Shown: positions 1 to 7,615, numbered from the stretch's first letter. The stretch is 7,821 nt of DNA from Deltaproteobacteria bacterium (GCA_021159445.1 JAGGRV010000314.1:1-7821); one strand, 5' to 3'. The notes: generated by a model not told the origin, from the letters alone. A program made the numbers and translations.

Positions 1-3000
1 CCCACCAATGACTGCGCCATGTGAATTATTTCCCCCAAACTGGTCGAGGTCGGCCGGCATCTGAACATCAACCTCATCACCCTGGCGGATGTGGAATCTG
101 TCGAGGGTGAGGCGGGAAATTTTAAGGTCAAAATTCGTAAAACCCCACGTTATATCGACAGCTCCAGATGTACTGCGTGCGGCGAATGTGCCGAGGTGTG
201 TCCTGTCGTATTGCCAGATGAATATGATCAGGGTCTGGCCAAAAGAAAGGCTACCTTCAAGAAATACGCCCAGGCCATACCCGGTTCCTTTTCCATCCAG
301 AAGGGCGACAAGGCCCCCTGCCGTCTGGCATGCCCTGCAGGATTGAATGTCCAGGGTTATGTGCAGATGGTGAAGCAAGGCAAATTCAAAGAGGCACTGA
401 AGATCATAATGAAGGACCTGCCCATGCCGGGGGTACTTGGCAGGATCTGTCCCCACCCTTGCGAAGACGCCTGCCGGCGGAGCAAAATCGATGAGCCTGT
501 AGCCATCCGTGCCCTCAAGCGATTGGCATCGGACCAATTTGATCCCCGTGACATTGAAATTGAATGTCTGCCGTCAAGAGATATAAAAGTGGCCATTGTC
601 GGCTCCGGCCCGGCAGGGCTGTCCGCGGCCTATCACCTGGCAAAAAAAGGGATCCAATCTGTGATTTTTGAGGCATTGCCTAAGGCCGGCGGCATGCTCC
701 GGGTAGGTATTCCGGAATACCGGCTTCCGAGAGAGGTCCTGGACAGAGAGATCGAAGTAATTACCAACCTGGGTGTGGAGATCAGGACCGGGACCGCCCT
801 TGGCCCTGACCTGATTGTTGATGACCTCTTCGCAGAAGGCTTCAAGGCAATCTACCTGGCAATCGGCGCCCACAAGGGCATCGAACTGGGCATCCCGGGT
901 GAAAATGCCAAGGGTGTCCGCCAGGGCGTAGATTTTCTCAGAGAGGTGAATCTGACCGGAAAGACCGATGTAGGGAAAAGTGTGGCCGTTATCGGAGGCG
1001 GGAATGTGGCCATTGACGTATCACGTTCAGCCGTCAGGCTTGGCGTAGAAAAGGTCATGATCATCTACCGGCGTACCCGTGCCGAGATGCCTGCCTGGGA
1101 GGAGGAAATCCAGACGGCCGAGGCAGAAGGTGTCAGTCTTACATACCTCTCTGCCCCTCAGGAGGTGTTGATACGGGATGGCAACGTAATCGGGCTCCGG
1201 TGCATCCGGATGGAACTGGGTGAGCCTGATGCATCCGGCAGAAGGAGGCCGATCCCCATCCCCGGAAGCGAGTATGACATAGATATAGATCAGCTAATAC
1301 TGGCCATTGGCCAGAGACCCAATATTTCCGCATTAGAACGTATATCGGGCCTGGAATTTTCTCGCCGGGGGACCACTGAAGTAGATCCTGTTACCTATGC
1401 AACGGGCAGGAAAGGAATCTTCGCAGGCGGAGACATGCAGACAGGTCCATCAGTGGCCATCCGTGCGATTGCTGCCGGCAGGGAGGCTGCTGAGAGTATT
1501 TGCCGGTATCTGGACGGACGGGACATGGCAGAAGGAAGGGCGCCCATTACAGTAGAGAACCCGGTTTACCGCCCGATCCCTGAAAGTGAAGCCAAAAGGA
1601 CAAGGGCGGAAATGTCCGAACTCCCTGTGGAAGACCGGGCAGGAAACTTCAGAGAGGTGGAGCTGGGGCTTAATGAAGAGTCAGGAAAAGAGGAGGCCGA
1701 TCGTTGTCTGAACTGCGGGTACTGCTGTGAATGTTTCCAGTGCGTTGAGGCCTGTGGGGCCAAGGCCGTAACTCTGGAGACACATGCACAGAGGCCCGAG
1801 ACCATCGAGCTGGAAGTAGGTTCTGTTATCCTGGCACCAGGTTTTGAGTCCTTTGATCCCTCCGGATTAGATACCTACATCTATGCAAAACACCCTAATG
1901 TCGTTACCGCCATGGAATTTGAGCGGATACTCTCTGCTTCCGGTCCCACCATGGGGCACCTTGTGCGATCTTCTGACGGGAAGGAACCTAAAAGGATCGC
2001 CTGGCTCCAGTGTATTGGCTCCAGGGATATCAATCGATGTGACCACGGCTATTGTTCTTCAGTCTGTTGCATGTATGCCATCAAAGAGGCGGTCATTGCC
2101 AAGGAACATGCGCAGGGCGTGGAGTCGACCATTTTTTATATGGACATACGTACCCATGGCAAGGATTTTGAGGAATATTATAACCGGGCCCGCGATGAGC
2201 ATGGTGTGCGGTTTATCCGTTCGCGCGTTCATACCGTAAATCCGGTGGAAGACGGCAACCTTGAGCTCGTCTATGTCGATAACAACGGTAAATTGAAGAG
2301 CGAGATATTTGATCTCGTAGTGCTCTCAACCGGCCTTCAGATAGGAAAGGATAGCATAGAACTGGGGAAACGCCTCGGGATTGAACTGGATAAATACAAT
2401 TTCGCCATGACAGATAGTTTTGCACCTGTAGCGACTACACGAAGAGGTGTTTTTGTATGCGGGGCATTCCAGGGACCAAAGGACATCCCTCAGTCTGTTA
2501 CAGAGGCCTCTGCGGCCGCAGCGGCATCCAGTGTGCTATTGAGTGAGAGCCGCTGGACGCAGACCAAGGTCCGGGAGATGCCGCCGGAGACCAATGTGAT
2601 TGGAGAACCTCCGCGCATAGGTGTCTTTGTGTGCCAGTGCGGCATCAATATCGCCGGTGTGGTAAACGTGCCGGAAGTCCGGGATTATGCCAAGACGCTC
2701 CCGTACGTCACATATGCTGAGGACAATATGTATACCTGCTCCCAGGACACACAGGTGAAGATGGCAGAGGTGATCAAGGAACAGGGGATCAACCGGGTGG
2801 TGGTTGCCGCATGCACACCAAAGACCCACGAGCCACTTTTTCAGGATACCCTGATGAATGCAGGCCTGAACAAGTATTTGTTCGAAATGGCCAATATCCG
2901 CAATCAGGACTCATGGGTGCACAGCAAGGACCCTGCGGCCGCCACGGAAAAGGCCAAAGACCTCGTGCGAATGGCAGTTAGCAAGGCAGCCCTGCTGGAG

Positions 3001-4275
3001 CCCCTTTCGGACACAGAGTTGGGCCTGGAACCGGTCACCATGGTGGTTGGCGGAGGTGTTGCAGGCATGGTGTGTGCGAAAAACCTGGCGGACCAGGGTT
3101 ATGAGGTCCATCTGGTTGAGCGCTCAGAGGACCTGGGTGGCCAGGCCAGGTCCCTTAATAAGACATGGAAGGGTGAAGACATCCAGGCCTATGTGAATAA
3201 TCTGGCAGACGAGACCGAGAAAAATTCCAAGGTCCATGTGCATCGATCCACAGAGCTTACCAATGTAGACGGTTTTGTAGGGAATTTTTCCTCCACCTTA
3301 AAAAACAAAGACAAAGAAATTGAGCTCAAGCACGGTGTGGCAATAGTCGCAACCGGTGCTCATGAATACAAACCCACTGAATATCTCTATGGAAATGACC
3401 CACGTGTACTCACCCATCTGGAACTGGATGCACGGTTTATTAAGGATGATCCGACCCTCAATGATATCCGGTCAGCGGCCTTTATCCAGTGTGTTGGCTC
3501 TCGTGAACCTGACCGTCCCTATTGCAGCCGGATCTGCTGTACACACACCATGGAGAGCGCACTGGAGCTCAAGCGGCGCAATCCGGACACAGACGTGTAC
3601 GTGTTGTATCGCGACATTCGGACATACGGGGAGCGGGAAGACCTCTTCAGGGAGGCCAGGGAAAATGGAGTTATATTTTTCCGCTATGACCTGCAATCCA
3701 AGCCAAAGGTGAGCAGAGGAAAAGATGCTTTGGAGATCGAGTTGGAAGATCAGATCCTCAAGAGATCCATCATCCTTCAGACTGATCTGCTTGTCCTTGC
3801 AACCGCCATTGTGCCGTCTGAAGCAGGACAACTGGCCACATTCTTCAAGATTCCGGTAAACGAAAACGGATTCTTCATTGAGGCCCATGCCAAGCTGAGG
3901 CCGGTTGACTTTGCCACTGACGGGATCTTTCTCTGTGGACTGGCCCATTATCCTAAATCTATTGACGAGAGCATTGCGCAGGCCCTGGCAGCAGCGTCCC
4001 GTGCATCCGGCCTCATCGCAAAGGGCAAGGTCTTTGCGAGCGGCACCGTGGCCAATGTCAACCCCATGTTTTGTAGCAATTGCGGGGTGTGCGTTTCCAT
4101 CTGTCCTTACTCAGCGCCGTCTTTCATGGAAGAAGGACGATTTGCAGGCAAAGTGGAGATAAATCCGGTATTGTGCAAGGGCTGTGGCCTGTGCGTGGCA
4201 TCCTGCCGATCCGGGGCCATAGACCTAAAAGGATTTGCACAGGATCAGATCATGGCCATGATTGATGAAGTGTAG
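1..4275 (+). CDS. hdrA: HdrA-type selenoprotein, double HdrA with inserted GltD module (5' end outside window)
   Basis: This is the flavin/iron-sulfur core of a heterodisulfide-reductase-like, probably electron-bifurcating, cytoplasmic complex. Frame 1 is open from base 1 for 1424 residues (counting from the window edge), apart from UGA at residue 8, read as Sec in the HdrA motif PTNDCAM(C/U). Domain order: end of the first HdrA flavin half; half a ferredoxin (C57, C60, C63, C67); GltD-like module (C107, C111, C150, C154, C158; FAD motif GSGPAG 201-206; NAD(P)H motif GGGN 332-335; GGD 476-478); second ferredoxin half (C569, 572, 575, 576, 578, 581, 585); HdrA cluster motif C671/C680/C685/C689/C690; second HdrA N-terminal domain (RIGVFVCQCG, C878, C880); FAD motif GGGVAG 1017-1022; cluster motif C1164/C1175/C1179/C1180; C-terminal two-[4Fe-4S] ferredoxin (C1358-C1368, C1392-C1402). 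The N-terminus and first FAD motif lie upstream. A GTG at 91 is not the start, because conserved HdrA sequence continues in frame upstream of it. Confidence 0.93.
22..24 (+). other. In-frame UGA, probable selenocysteine codon of hdrA
   Basis: The codons before it read PTNDCAM and those after it IISPKLVEVGRH, a well-known HdrA segment in which a Cys, or a Sec in selenoprotein versions, occupies exactly this position. HdrA is an established selenoprotein family in methanogens and some anaerobic bacteria. The frame is otherwise open for 1400 further codons, which argues against gene decay. A hairpin follows at 40-57. Confidence 0.87.
40..57 (+). promoter_or_regulatory. Putative bacterial SECIS hairpin of hdrA
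   Basis: Bases 40-45 (CTGGTC) can pair with 52-57 (GGCCGG) in six consecutive pairs, two of them G-U, closing a six-base loop GAGGTC. The stem starts 15 bases after the UGA and the loop GG falls at +24/+25. Bacterial SECIS elements are short hairpins just downstream of UGA with G in the apical loop, bound by SelB; the E. coli fdhF loop contains the same AGGUC string. The pairing is seen directly; the function is inferred. Confidence 0.65.
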
Positions 4276-4284
4276 GAGAAAAAT

Positions 4285-4716
4285 ATGAACGACTGGGAGC
4301 CGAAAATTACGACCTTTCTTTGTAACTGGTGCAGTTACGGAGCAGCTGATCTGGCAGGCGTGAGCCGTTTTCAGTATCCCCCGAATTTCAGGATAATCCG
4401 TGTACCATGTTCCGGCCGTGTAAGCCCAAAGTTTATATTGGCTGCCTTTCGTCACGGGTCTGACGGTGTGTGGGTATCCGGGTGACACCCCGGAGACTGC
4501 CATTACCTGGAAGGTAATTACTACGCAAGAAGAAAATTCGCCCTGTTAAAAGGGCTCCTGGAATATATAGGCATTGAACCCGGCAGGCTGCATTTTTCCT
4601 GGGTATCGTCTGCAGAGGCGACGAAGTATGTTGAGGTAGCGCGGGAGGTGGCAAAAGAGGTAAAGGCCCTTGGGCCTGCAAAACACTTTATTAAAAAAAG
4701 GGCCGAGGTGGCATAA
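4285..4716 (+). CDS. mvhD: MvhD/FlxD-type [2Fe-2S] electron-transfer selenoprotein
   Basis: This 143-residue protein belongs to the family of the delta subunit of F420-non-reducing hydrogenase (MvhD; FlxD in NADH-linked complexes; BamF in benzoyl-CoA reductase complexes). It passes electrons to HdrA through a [2Fe-2S] cluster. Cysteines C13, C16, C42 and C72 plus Sec67 match the family pattern (FLCNWCSYGAADLAG, VPCSGR, GUHPGDCHY). Reading through UGA at 4483-4485 gives the normal family length and a typical C-terminus (NYYARRKFALLKGLLEYIGI onward). Stopping there would leave a 66-residue fragment without the HPGDCHY motif. The start ATG has AGGAG at 4274-4278, six bases away and overlapping the hdrA stop codon. 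The TAA shares one base with the next ATG (TAATG), which implies translational coupling. A Sec residue in this family has precedents (VhuD, BamF). Confidence 0.92.
4483..4485 (+). other. In-frame UGA, probable selenocysteine codon of mvhD
   Basis: The UGA sits between VSG and HPGDCHY, the position of a family-conserved Cys (GCHPGDCHY). The same frame continues for 76 more codons of recognisable MvhD sequence to TAA at 4714-4716. A hairpin with GG in its loop follows at 4502-4518. Confidence 0.88.
4502..4518 (+). promoter_or_regulatory. Putative bacterial SECIS hairpin of mvhD
   Basis: Bases 4502-4507 (ATTACC) are perfectly complementary to 4513-4518 (GGTAAT), with a five-base loop TGGAA between them. 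The stem begins 16 bases after the UGA and the loop GG falls at +24/+25, the same spacing as in the hdrA hairpin. This fits the general bacterial SECIS pattern (short stem, small loop with G near its start). SelB recognition is inferred. Confidence 0.65.
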
Positions 4717-5666
4717 TGCTGGAGTATGTCGAAAAGATCAAGGAGACTGCCGGGAAACTGTTTAAAGAAGGCAAGGTGGATGTGTTCATCGGCTATAAAA
4801 AGGGATCTGTCCCCATGATGAACCAGCCGGTCCTCATCAGCAATGCCGATCAGGTGGATCTACTTCATTGGGACAGCAACTGCGGGTTGAACCTGTGCAA
4901 TTATCTGACTGGTCGCACAGATAGGATTGGGATTGTCGCCAATGGATGCAATTCCAGAAACATCGTTACGCATATCACAGAAAACCAGATCAGCCGTGAT
5001 CAACTCTATATTGTCGGCATCCCCTGTAAAGGCATGATCGACCACCGGGCCGTCCAGAGGGCCGTGAAGCAAAAAGAGATCCTCGCAATAGAGGAACATG
5101 GCGAAAGCTTCACTGTAAAAGGCAAGGATTTTGAGGACACATTCAATAAAAAAGACTATCTCCAGCGCAACTGTTCGGTCTGTACCCACCGCAATCCTGT
5201 AATATTTGATGAGATGATCGCTCCGCCTGTTGAGGAACAGGATGGAGTCGATGCCTATAAGGATGTAAAAGAAATCGAAGAAATGGATCCTGAGAAAAAA
5301 TGGGAGTTCTTTACCAGGATGATAGACAAATGCATCCGCTGTTATGCCTGTCGAAATGCCTGTCCTCTGTGTTACTGTCCCACCTGTTTTGTGGATGAAT
5401 CAAACCCCCAATGGGTAGGCAAAAGCAGTGATCCCATTGATACCATGACCTTCCACATCCTGAGGGCTTATCACTGTGCGGGAAGGTGCACAGACTGCGG
5501 TGCGTGTGAAAGGGTCTGTCCGGTCGGTATCCCGATCAGGCAGTTTACCAAGAAGCTCAACAAGGATGCTCAGGAGCTCTTCTCCTGGGAAGCCGGGCTG
5601 ACTCTGGATCAGCGTCCCCTTTTAGACGTATTCCGGCCTGATGATTACAATGATTTCATAAGGTAG
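4716..5666 (+). CDS. FrhB-like N-terminal domain plus two-[4Fe-4S] ferredoxin protein
   Basis: This is a 316-residue soluble electron carrier, probably an internal subunit of the HdrA complex (FlxC position). The N-terminal half (about 1-170) resembles the FrhB/FdhB family found in F420-dependent enzymes: VDVFIGYKKGS, GIVANGCNSRN and IVGIPCKGMID, with C56, C61, C78, C104 and a C153-x2-C156 pair in NCSVCTHRNP. The C-terminal half carries two ferredoxin motifs: C206, C209, C212, C216 followed by extra C219, C221, C224 (CPLCYCPTCF), and C258, C261, C264, C268 followed by PVGIP. No signal peptide or membrane segment is seen. The Shine-Dalgarno GAGG (4705-4708) lies inside mvhD, seven bases before the ATG, and the start overlaps the mvhD stop. 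F420 binding is not implied: the FrhB fold also occurs in bacteria without F420, and what the domain binds here cannot be read from the sequence. Confidence 0.87.
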   Translation: MLEYVEKIKETAGKLFKEGKVDVFIGYKKGSVPMMNQPVLISNADQVDLLHWDSNCGLNLCNYLTGRTDRIGIVANGCNSRNIVTHITENQISRDQLYIVGIPCKGMIDHRAVQRAVKQKEILAIEEHGESFTVKGKDFEDTFNKKDYLQRNCSVCTHRNPVIFDEMIAPPVEEQDGVDAYKDVKEIEEMDPEKKWEFFTRMIDKCIRCYACRNACPLCYCPTCFVDESNPQWVGKSSDPIDTMTFHILRAYHCAGRCTDCGACERVCPVGIPIRQFTKKLNKDAQELFSWEAGLTLDQRPLLDVFRPDDYNDFIR

Positions 5667-5671
5667 CGCCC

Positions 5672-6706
5672 ATGACAAAAAAGATCTATACCAAAGAAGA
5701 GTGGATAAAGGCATTAGCAGGCCTGAAATCCTCTTACAATATATTTGTTCCGGTCAAGGATGGAGACTTTCACACCTTCAAGGCCCTGGATGAGACGAAA
5801 ATCCCTGACTTTAACTTTCAAAATACACGGCTTTCCCCAAAATCATTGGTGTATCCCCAGTCGGAGCGTCTGTTTGAATGCTCTCTGGATGAAAATGCCC
5901 CTGATGCCAATATCATCAAGGAATCTGAAAAGGACTACTCTCCCCAGGCGATCGTTGGAATAAGGCCATGTGATGCCCATGCCTTTCAGATCGTCAGACC
6001 CAATTTTGACAATCCTGAGTATCAAGATCCCTGGTGGATACAACGGTATGAATCAACCACTTTTGTGGGACTTGGGTGCAATAACCCAGGCTCCACATGT
6101 TTTTGCACCTCTGTAGGTGGCAGCCCGTTCAGTGAAAAAGGCCTTGATGCGCTACTATATGATCTGGGAGACACATTTCTTGCCAAAGCCCTGACAGACA
6201 AGGGCGAGACGTTCCTGGAAAAGGCACAAGGTGGAAAAGAGGCAGATGAGACAGCACTCAAGGCCGGTGAAGACCTGGCAGTCAGTGCTGCAGATAAAAT
6301 AGAGGTTAAAGTCTCTACTGACAAGTTAAAGGACAAGGTGCAGACCGAGCTTTTTGACGCACCATTCTGGGATGACGTGGCCTTTGCCTGCATAAATTGC
6401 GGCACCTGTACATATCTGTGTCCTACCTGCTGGTGCTTTGATATCCAGGACGAGATTTTGGGAAAACAGGGAGACCGGATCAGGAACTGGGACTCCTGCA
6501 TGTTTCCTCTCTTTACACTCCATGGCTCAGGGCATAATCCAAGGGCCAAGAAGGTCCAGCGTGTACGCCAGAGATTTATGCACAAGCTTAAATACTATGT
6601 GGACAAGTACAACAACGGAGTTCAGTGTTCAGGATGTGGCAGATGTGTCAGGAATTGTCCGGTGAATATAGATATCAGGAAGGTGTGTGAATTGATGAAT
6701 GACTGA
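5672..6706 (+). CDS. AsrA/FlxB-like 4Fe-4S dicluster electron-transfer protein
   Basis: This 344-residue protein is of the family that includes anaerobic sulfite reductase subunit A (AsrA), FlxB and related hydrogenase beta subunits. These carry electrons between a flavoprotein and the catalytic or HdrA subunit. The N-terminal region contains GIRPCDAHAF (C100) and a C136/C143/C145 group (GCNNPGSTCFC), both typical of the family. A charged, helix-rich linker spans about 155-228. Two ferredoxin motifs follow: C240, C243, C246, C250 with extra C253, C255 (CPTCWCFD), and C319, C322, C325, C329 (CSGCGRCVRNCPV), joined by the family signature GHNPRAKKVQRVRQRFMHK (288-306). The ATG lies five bases after the preceding stop, with AAGG at 5660-5663. 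Because no asrC siroheme subunit is nearby and HdrA/MvhD genes precede it, a role in an Flx-Hdr-type complex is more likely than sulfite reduction. Confidence 0.88.
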   Translation: MTKKIYTKEEWIKALAGLKSSYNIFVPVKDGDFHTFKALDETKIPDFNFQNTRLSPKSLVYPQSERLFECSLDENAPDANIIKESEKDYSPQAIVGIRPCDAHAFQIVRPNFDNPEYQDPWWIQRYESTTFVGLGCNNPGSTCFCTSVGGSPFSEKGLDALLYDLGDTFLAKALTDKGETFLEKAQGGKEADETALKAGEDLAVSAADKIEVKVSTDKLKDKVQTELFDAPFWDDVAFACINCGTCTYLCPTCWCFDIQDEILGKQGDRIRNWDSCMFPLFTLHGSGHNPRAKKVQRVRQRFMHKLKYYVDKYNNGVQCSGCGRCVRNCPVNIDIRKVCELMND

Positions 6707-6730
6707 TTCCGCTTTTGAGCGGAATCAGTC
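6701..6730 (+). promoter_or_regulatory. Perfect 13-bp hairpin over the stop codon, possible attenuator or mRNA-stability element
   Basis: Bases 6701-6713 and 6718-6730 are perfect reverse complements with loop TTTG. The stop TGA of the preceding gene (6704-6706) lies within the left arm. A run of five T occurs only at 6739-6743, eight bases beyond the stem, so this is not a textbook intrinsic terminator. It sits in the only sizeable gap between genes of the operon and could partly terminate transcription, protect the upstream mRNA or separate expression of the last gene. The structure is certain; the role is not. Confidence 0.5.
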
Positions 6731-6762
6731 TTGGAAGCTTTTTGCATAAAAATCAATAATAT

Positions 6763-6766
6763 GGAG
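6763..6766 (+). promoter_or_regulatory. Shine-Dalgarno site that selects the TTG start at 6773
   Basis: GGAG (within ATGGAGAGACTC) lies six bases before TTG 6773, an ideal distance. The in-frame alternatives are worse: ATG 6761 has only AT-rich sequence before it, and TTG 6731 directly abuts the hairpin's right arm. Confidence 0.7.
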
Positions 6767-6772
6767 AGACTC

Positions 6773-7615
6773 TTGAAAAACCCTTACTTACCCTATCCGG
6801 TTCGTATAGATAAGATCATCACAGAGACTGAAGACAGGAATCTCAAGACCTTCAGGTTTGTGTTTCTCAATCCCGGGGATGAAAAGAAGTTCTCATACAC
6901 CCCCGGTCAGTTCGCAGAGCTGTCTATAGCAGGAAAGGGAGAGAGCCCCATTGGTATAGCGTCTTCTCCCACAGAGAAGGGACATATAACATTCACAGTG
7001 AATAAGGTTGGGTTGGTTACGACCCACCTGCACAACATGAAAGAAGGCGATGTGATGGGCATCCGCGGACCCCTTGGCAACTGGTATCCATGGGAAGAGA
7101 TGGAAGGGAAGAATGTTGTCATCATAGGCGGAGGTTTTGCCTTTACCACATTGAGATCCAGTATTATCTATATGCTCCATCCGAAAAACCGTTCCAGGTT
7201 CAAGGACATTTCCGTAGTTTACGGCGCGAGGAATCCTGGCATGCTGCTTTACAAGGATGAGCTTGCAGAGTGGGAGCAGAGGGATGATATCCACATGCAT
7301 ATTACAGTAGATGGGACGGATGATCCGGACTGGAAATACAACATAGGTTTTGTCCCCACCATTACAGAGCAGAAGATTACTAGTGCTGATGACGCCATTG
7401 CAATTGTATGCGGTCCGCCCATCATGATCAAGTTTACACAGCCTGTCCTTGAGAAAGTGGGATTCTCACCTGAGAGGATTATTCTCTCTCTGGAAATGCG
7501 CATGAAGTGCGGTATCGGCATGTGCGGCCGCTGCAATATCGGCGACAAGTTTGTGTGCAAGGACGGCCCTGTCTTTTCCCTGGCCCAGCTTAAAAATATG
7601 CCCCCGGAATATTAG
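6773..7615 (+). CDS. AsrB/FlxA-like FAD/NAD(P)H oxidoreductase with C-terminal [2Fe-2S]
   Basis: This 280-residue cytoplasmic flavoprotein belongs to the ferredoxin-NADP reductase superfamily, in the branch of AsrB, FlxA and the dihydroorotate dehydrogenase subunit PyrK. It exchanges hydride with NAD(P)H and single electrons with iron-sulfur partners. Visible motifs: FAD-binding PGQFAELS (44-51) and SPIGIASSP (58-66), nucleotide-binding GGGFAFTTLRS (119-129), C-terminal NAD(P)-domain motif VCGPPIM (212-218), and a PyrK-type [2Fe-2S] motif with C246, C251, C254 and C262. The start is taken as TTG 6773 because of the Shine-Dalgarno site before it and because MKNPYLPYPVRI then resembles family N-termini; an upstream in-frame TTG (6731) would add 14 unlike residues. 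The protein is presumably the NAD(P)H entry point of the complex, paired with the preceding AsrA/FlxB-like gene. NADH versus NADPH preference is not readable. No asrC is seen. Confidence 0.9.
   Translation: MKNPYLPYPVRIDKIITETEDRNLKTFRFVFLNPGDEKKFSYTPGQFAELSIAGKGESPIGIASSPTEKGHITFTVNKVGLVTTHLHNMKEGDVMGIRGPLGNWYPWEEMEGKNVVIIGGGFAFTTLRSSIIYMLHPKNRSRFKDISVVYGARNPGMLLYKDELAEWEQRDDIHMHITVDGTDDPDWKYNIGFVPTITEQKITSADDAIAIVCGPPIMIKFTQPVLEKVGFSPERIILSLEMRMKCGIGMCGRCNIGDKFVCKDGPVFSLAQLKNMPPEY

Noticed and set aside
22..24. UGA as a true stop, making hdrA a pseudogene or marking a gene boundary
   Set aside because: Conserved HdrA sequence runs through it without frame change, the position is a known Cys/Sec site, and a second gene in the operon shows the same pattern.
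91..93. GTG as the start of the large hdrA gene
   Set aside because: Typical HdrA residues are encoded in frame at 1-90, and no good ribosome site precedes the GTG.
3472..3948. 158-codon open frame on the minus strand
   Set aside because: It lies wholly inside the well-supported hdrA coding region and shows no recognisable motif.
4285..4485. A separate 66-residue protein
   Set aside because: It is the first half of MvhD; the family sequence continues directly after the UGA.
6022..6585. 187-codon open frame on the minus strand
   Set aside because: It is a shadow of the AsrA/FlxB-like gene; its composition is serine-rich without domain features.
5672..7615. Anaerobic sulfite reductase operon (asrAB)
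   Set aside because: No siroheme subunit asrC follows, and the genes sit directly behind hdrA and mvhD, which fits an Flx-Hdr-type complex better.
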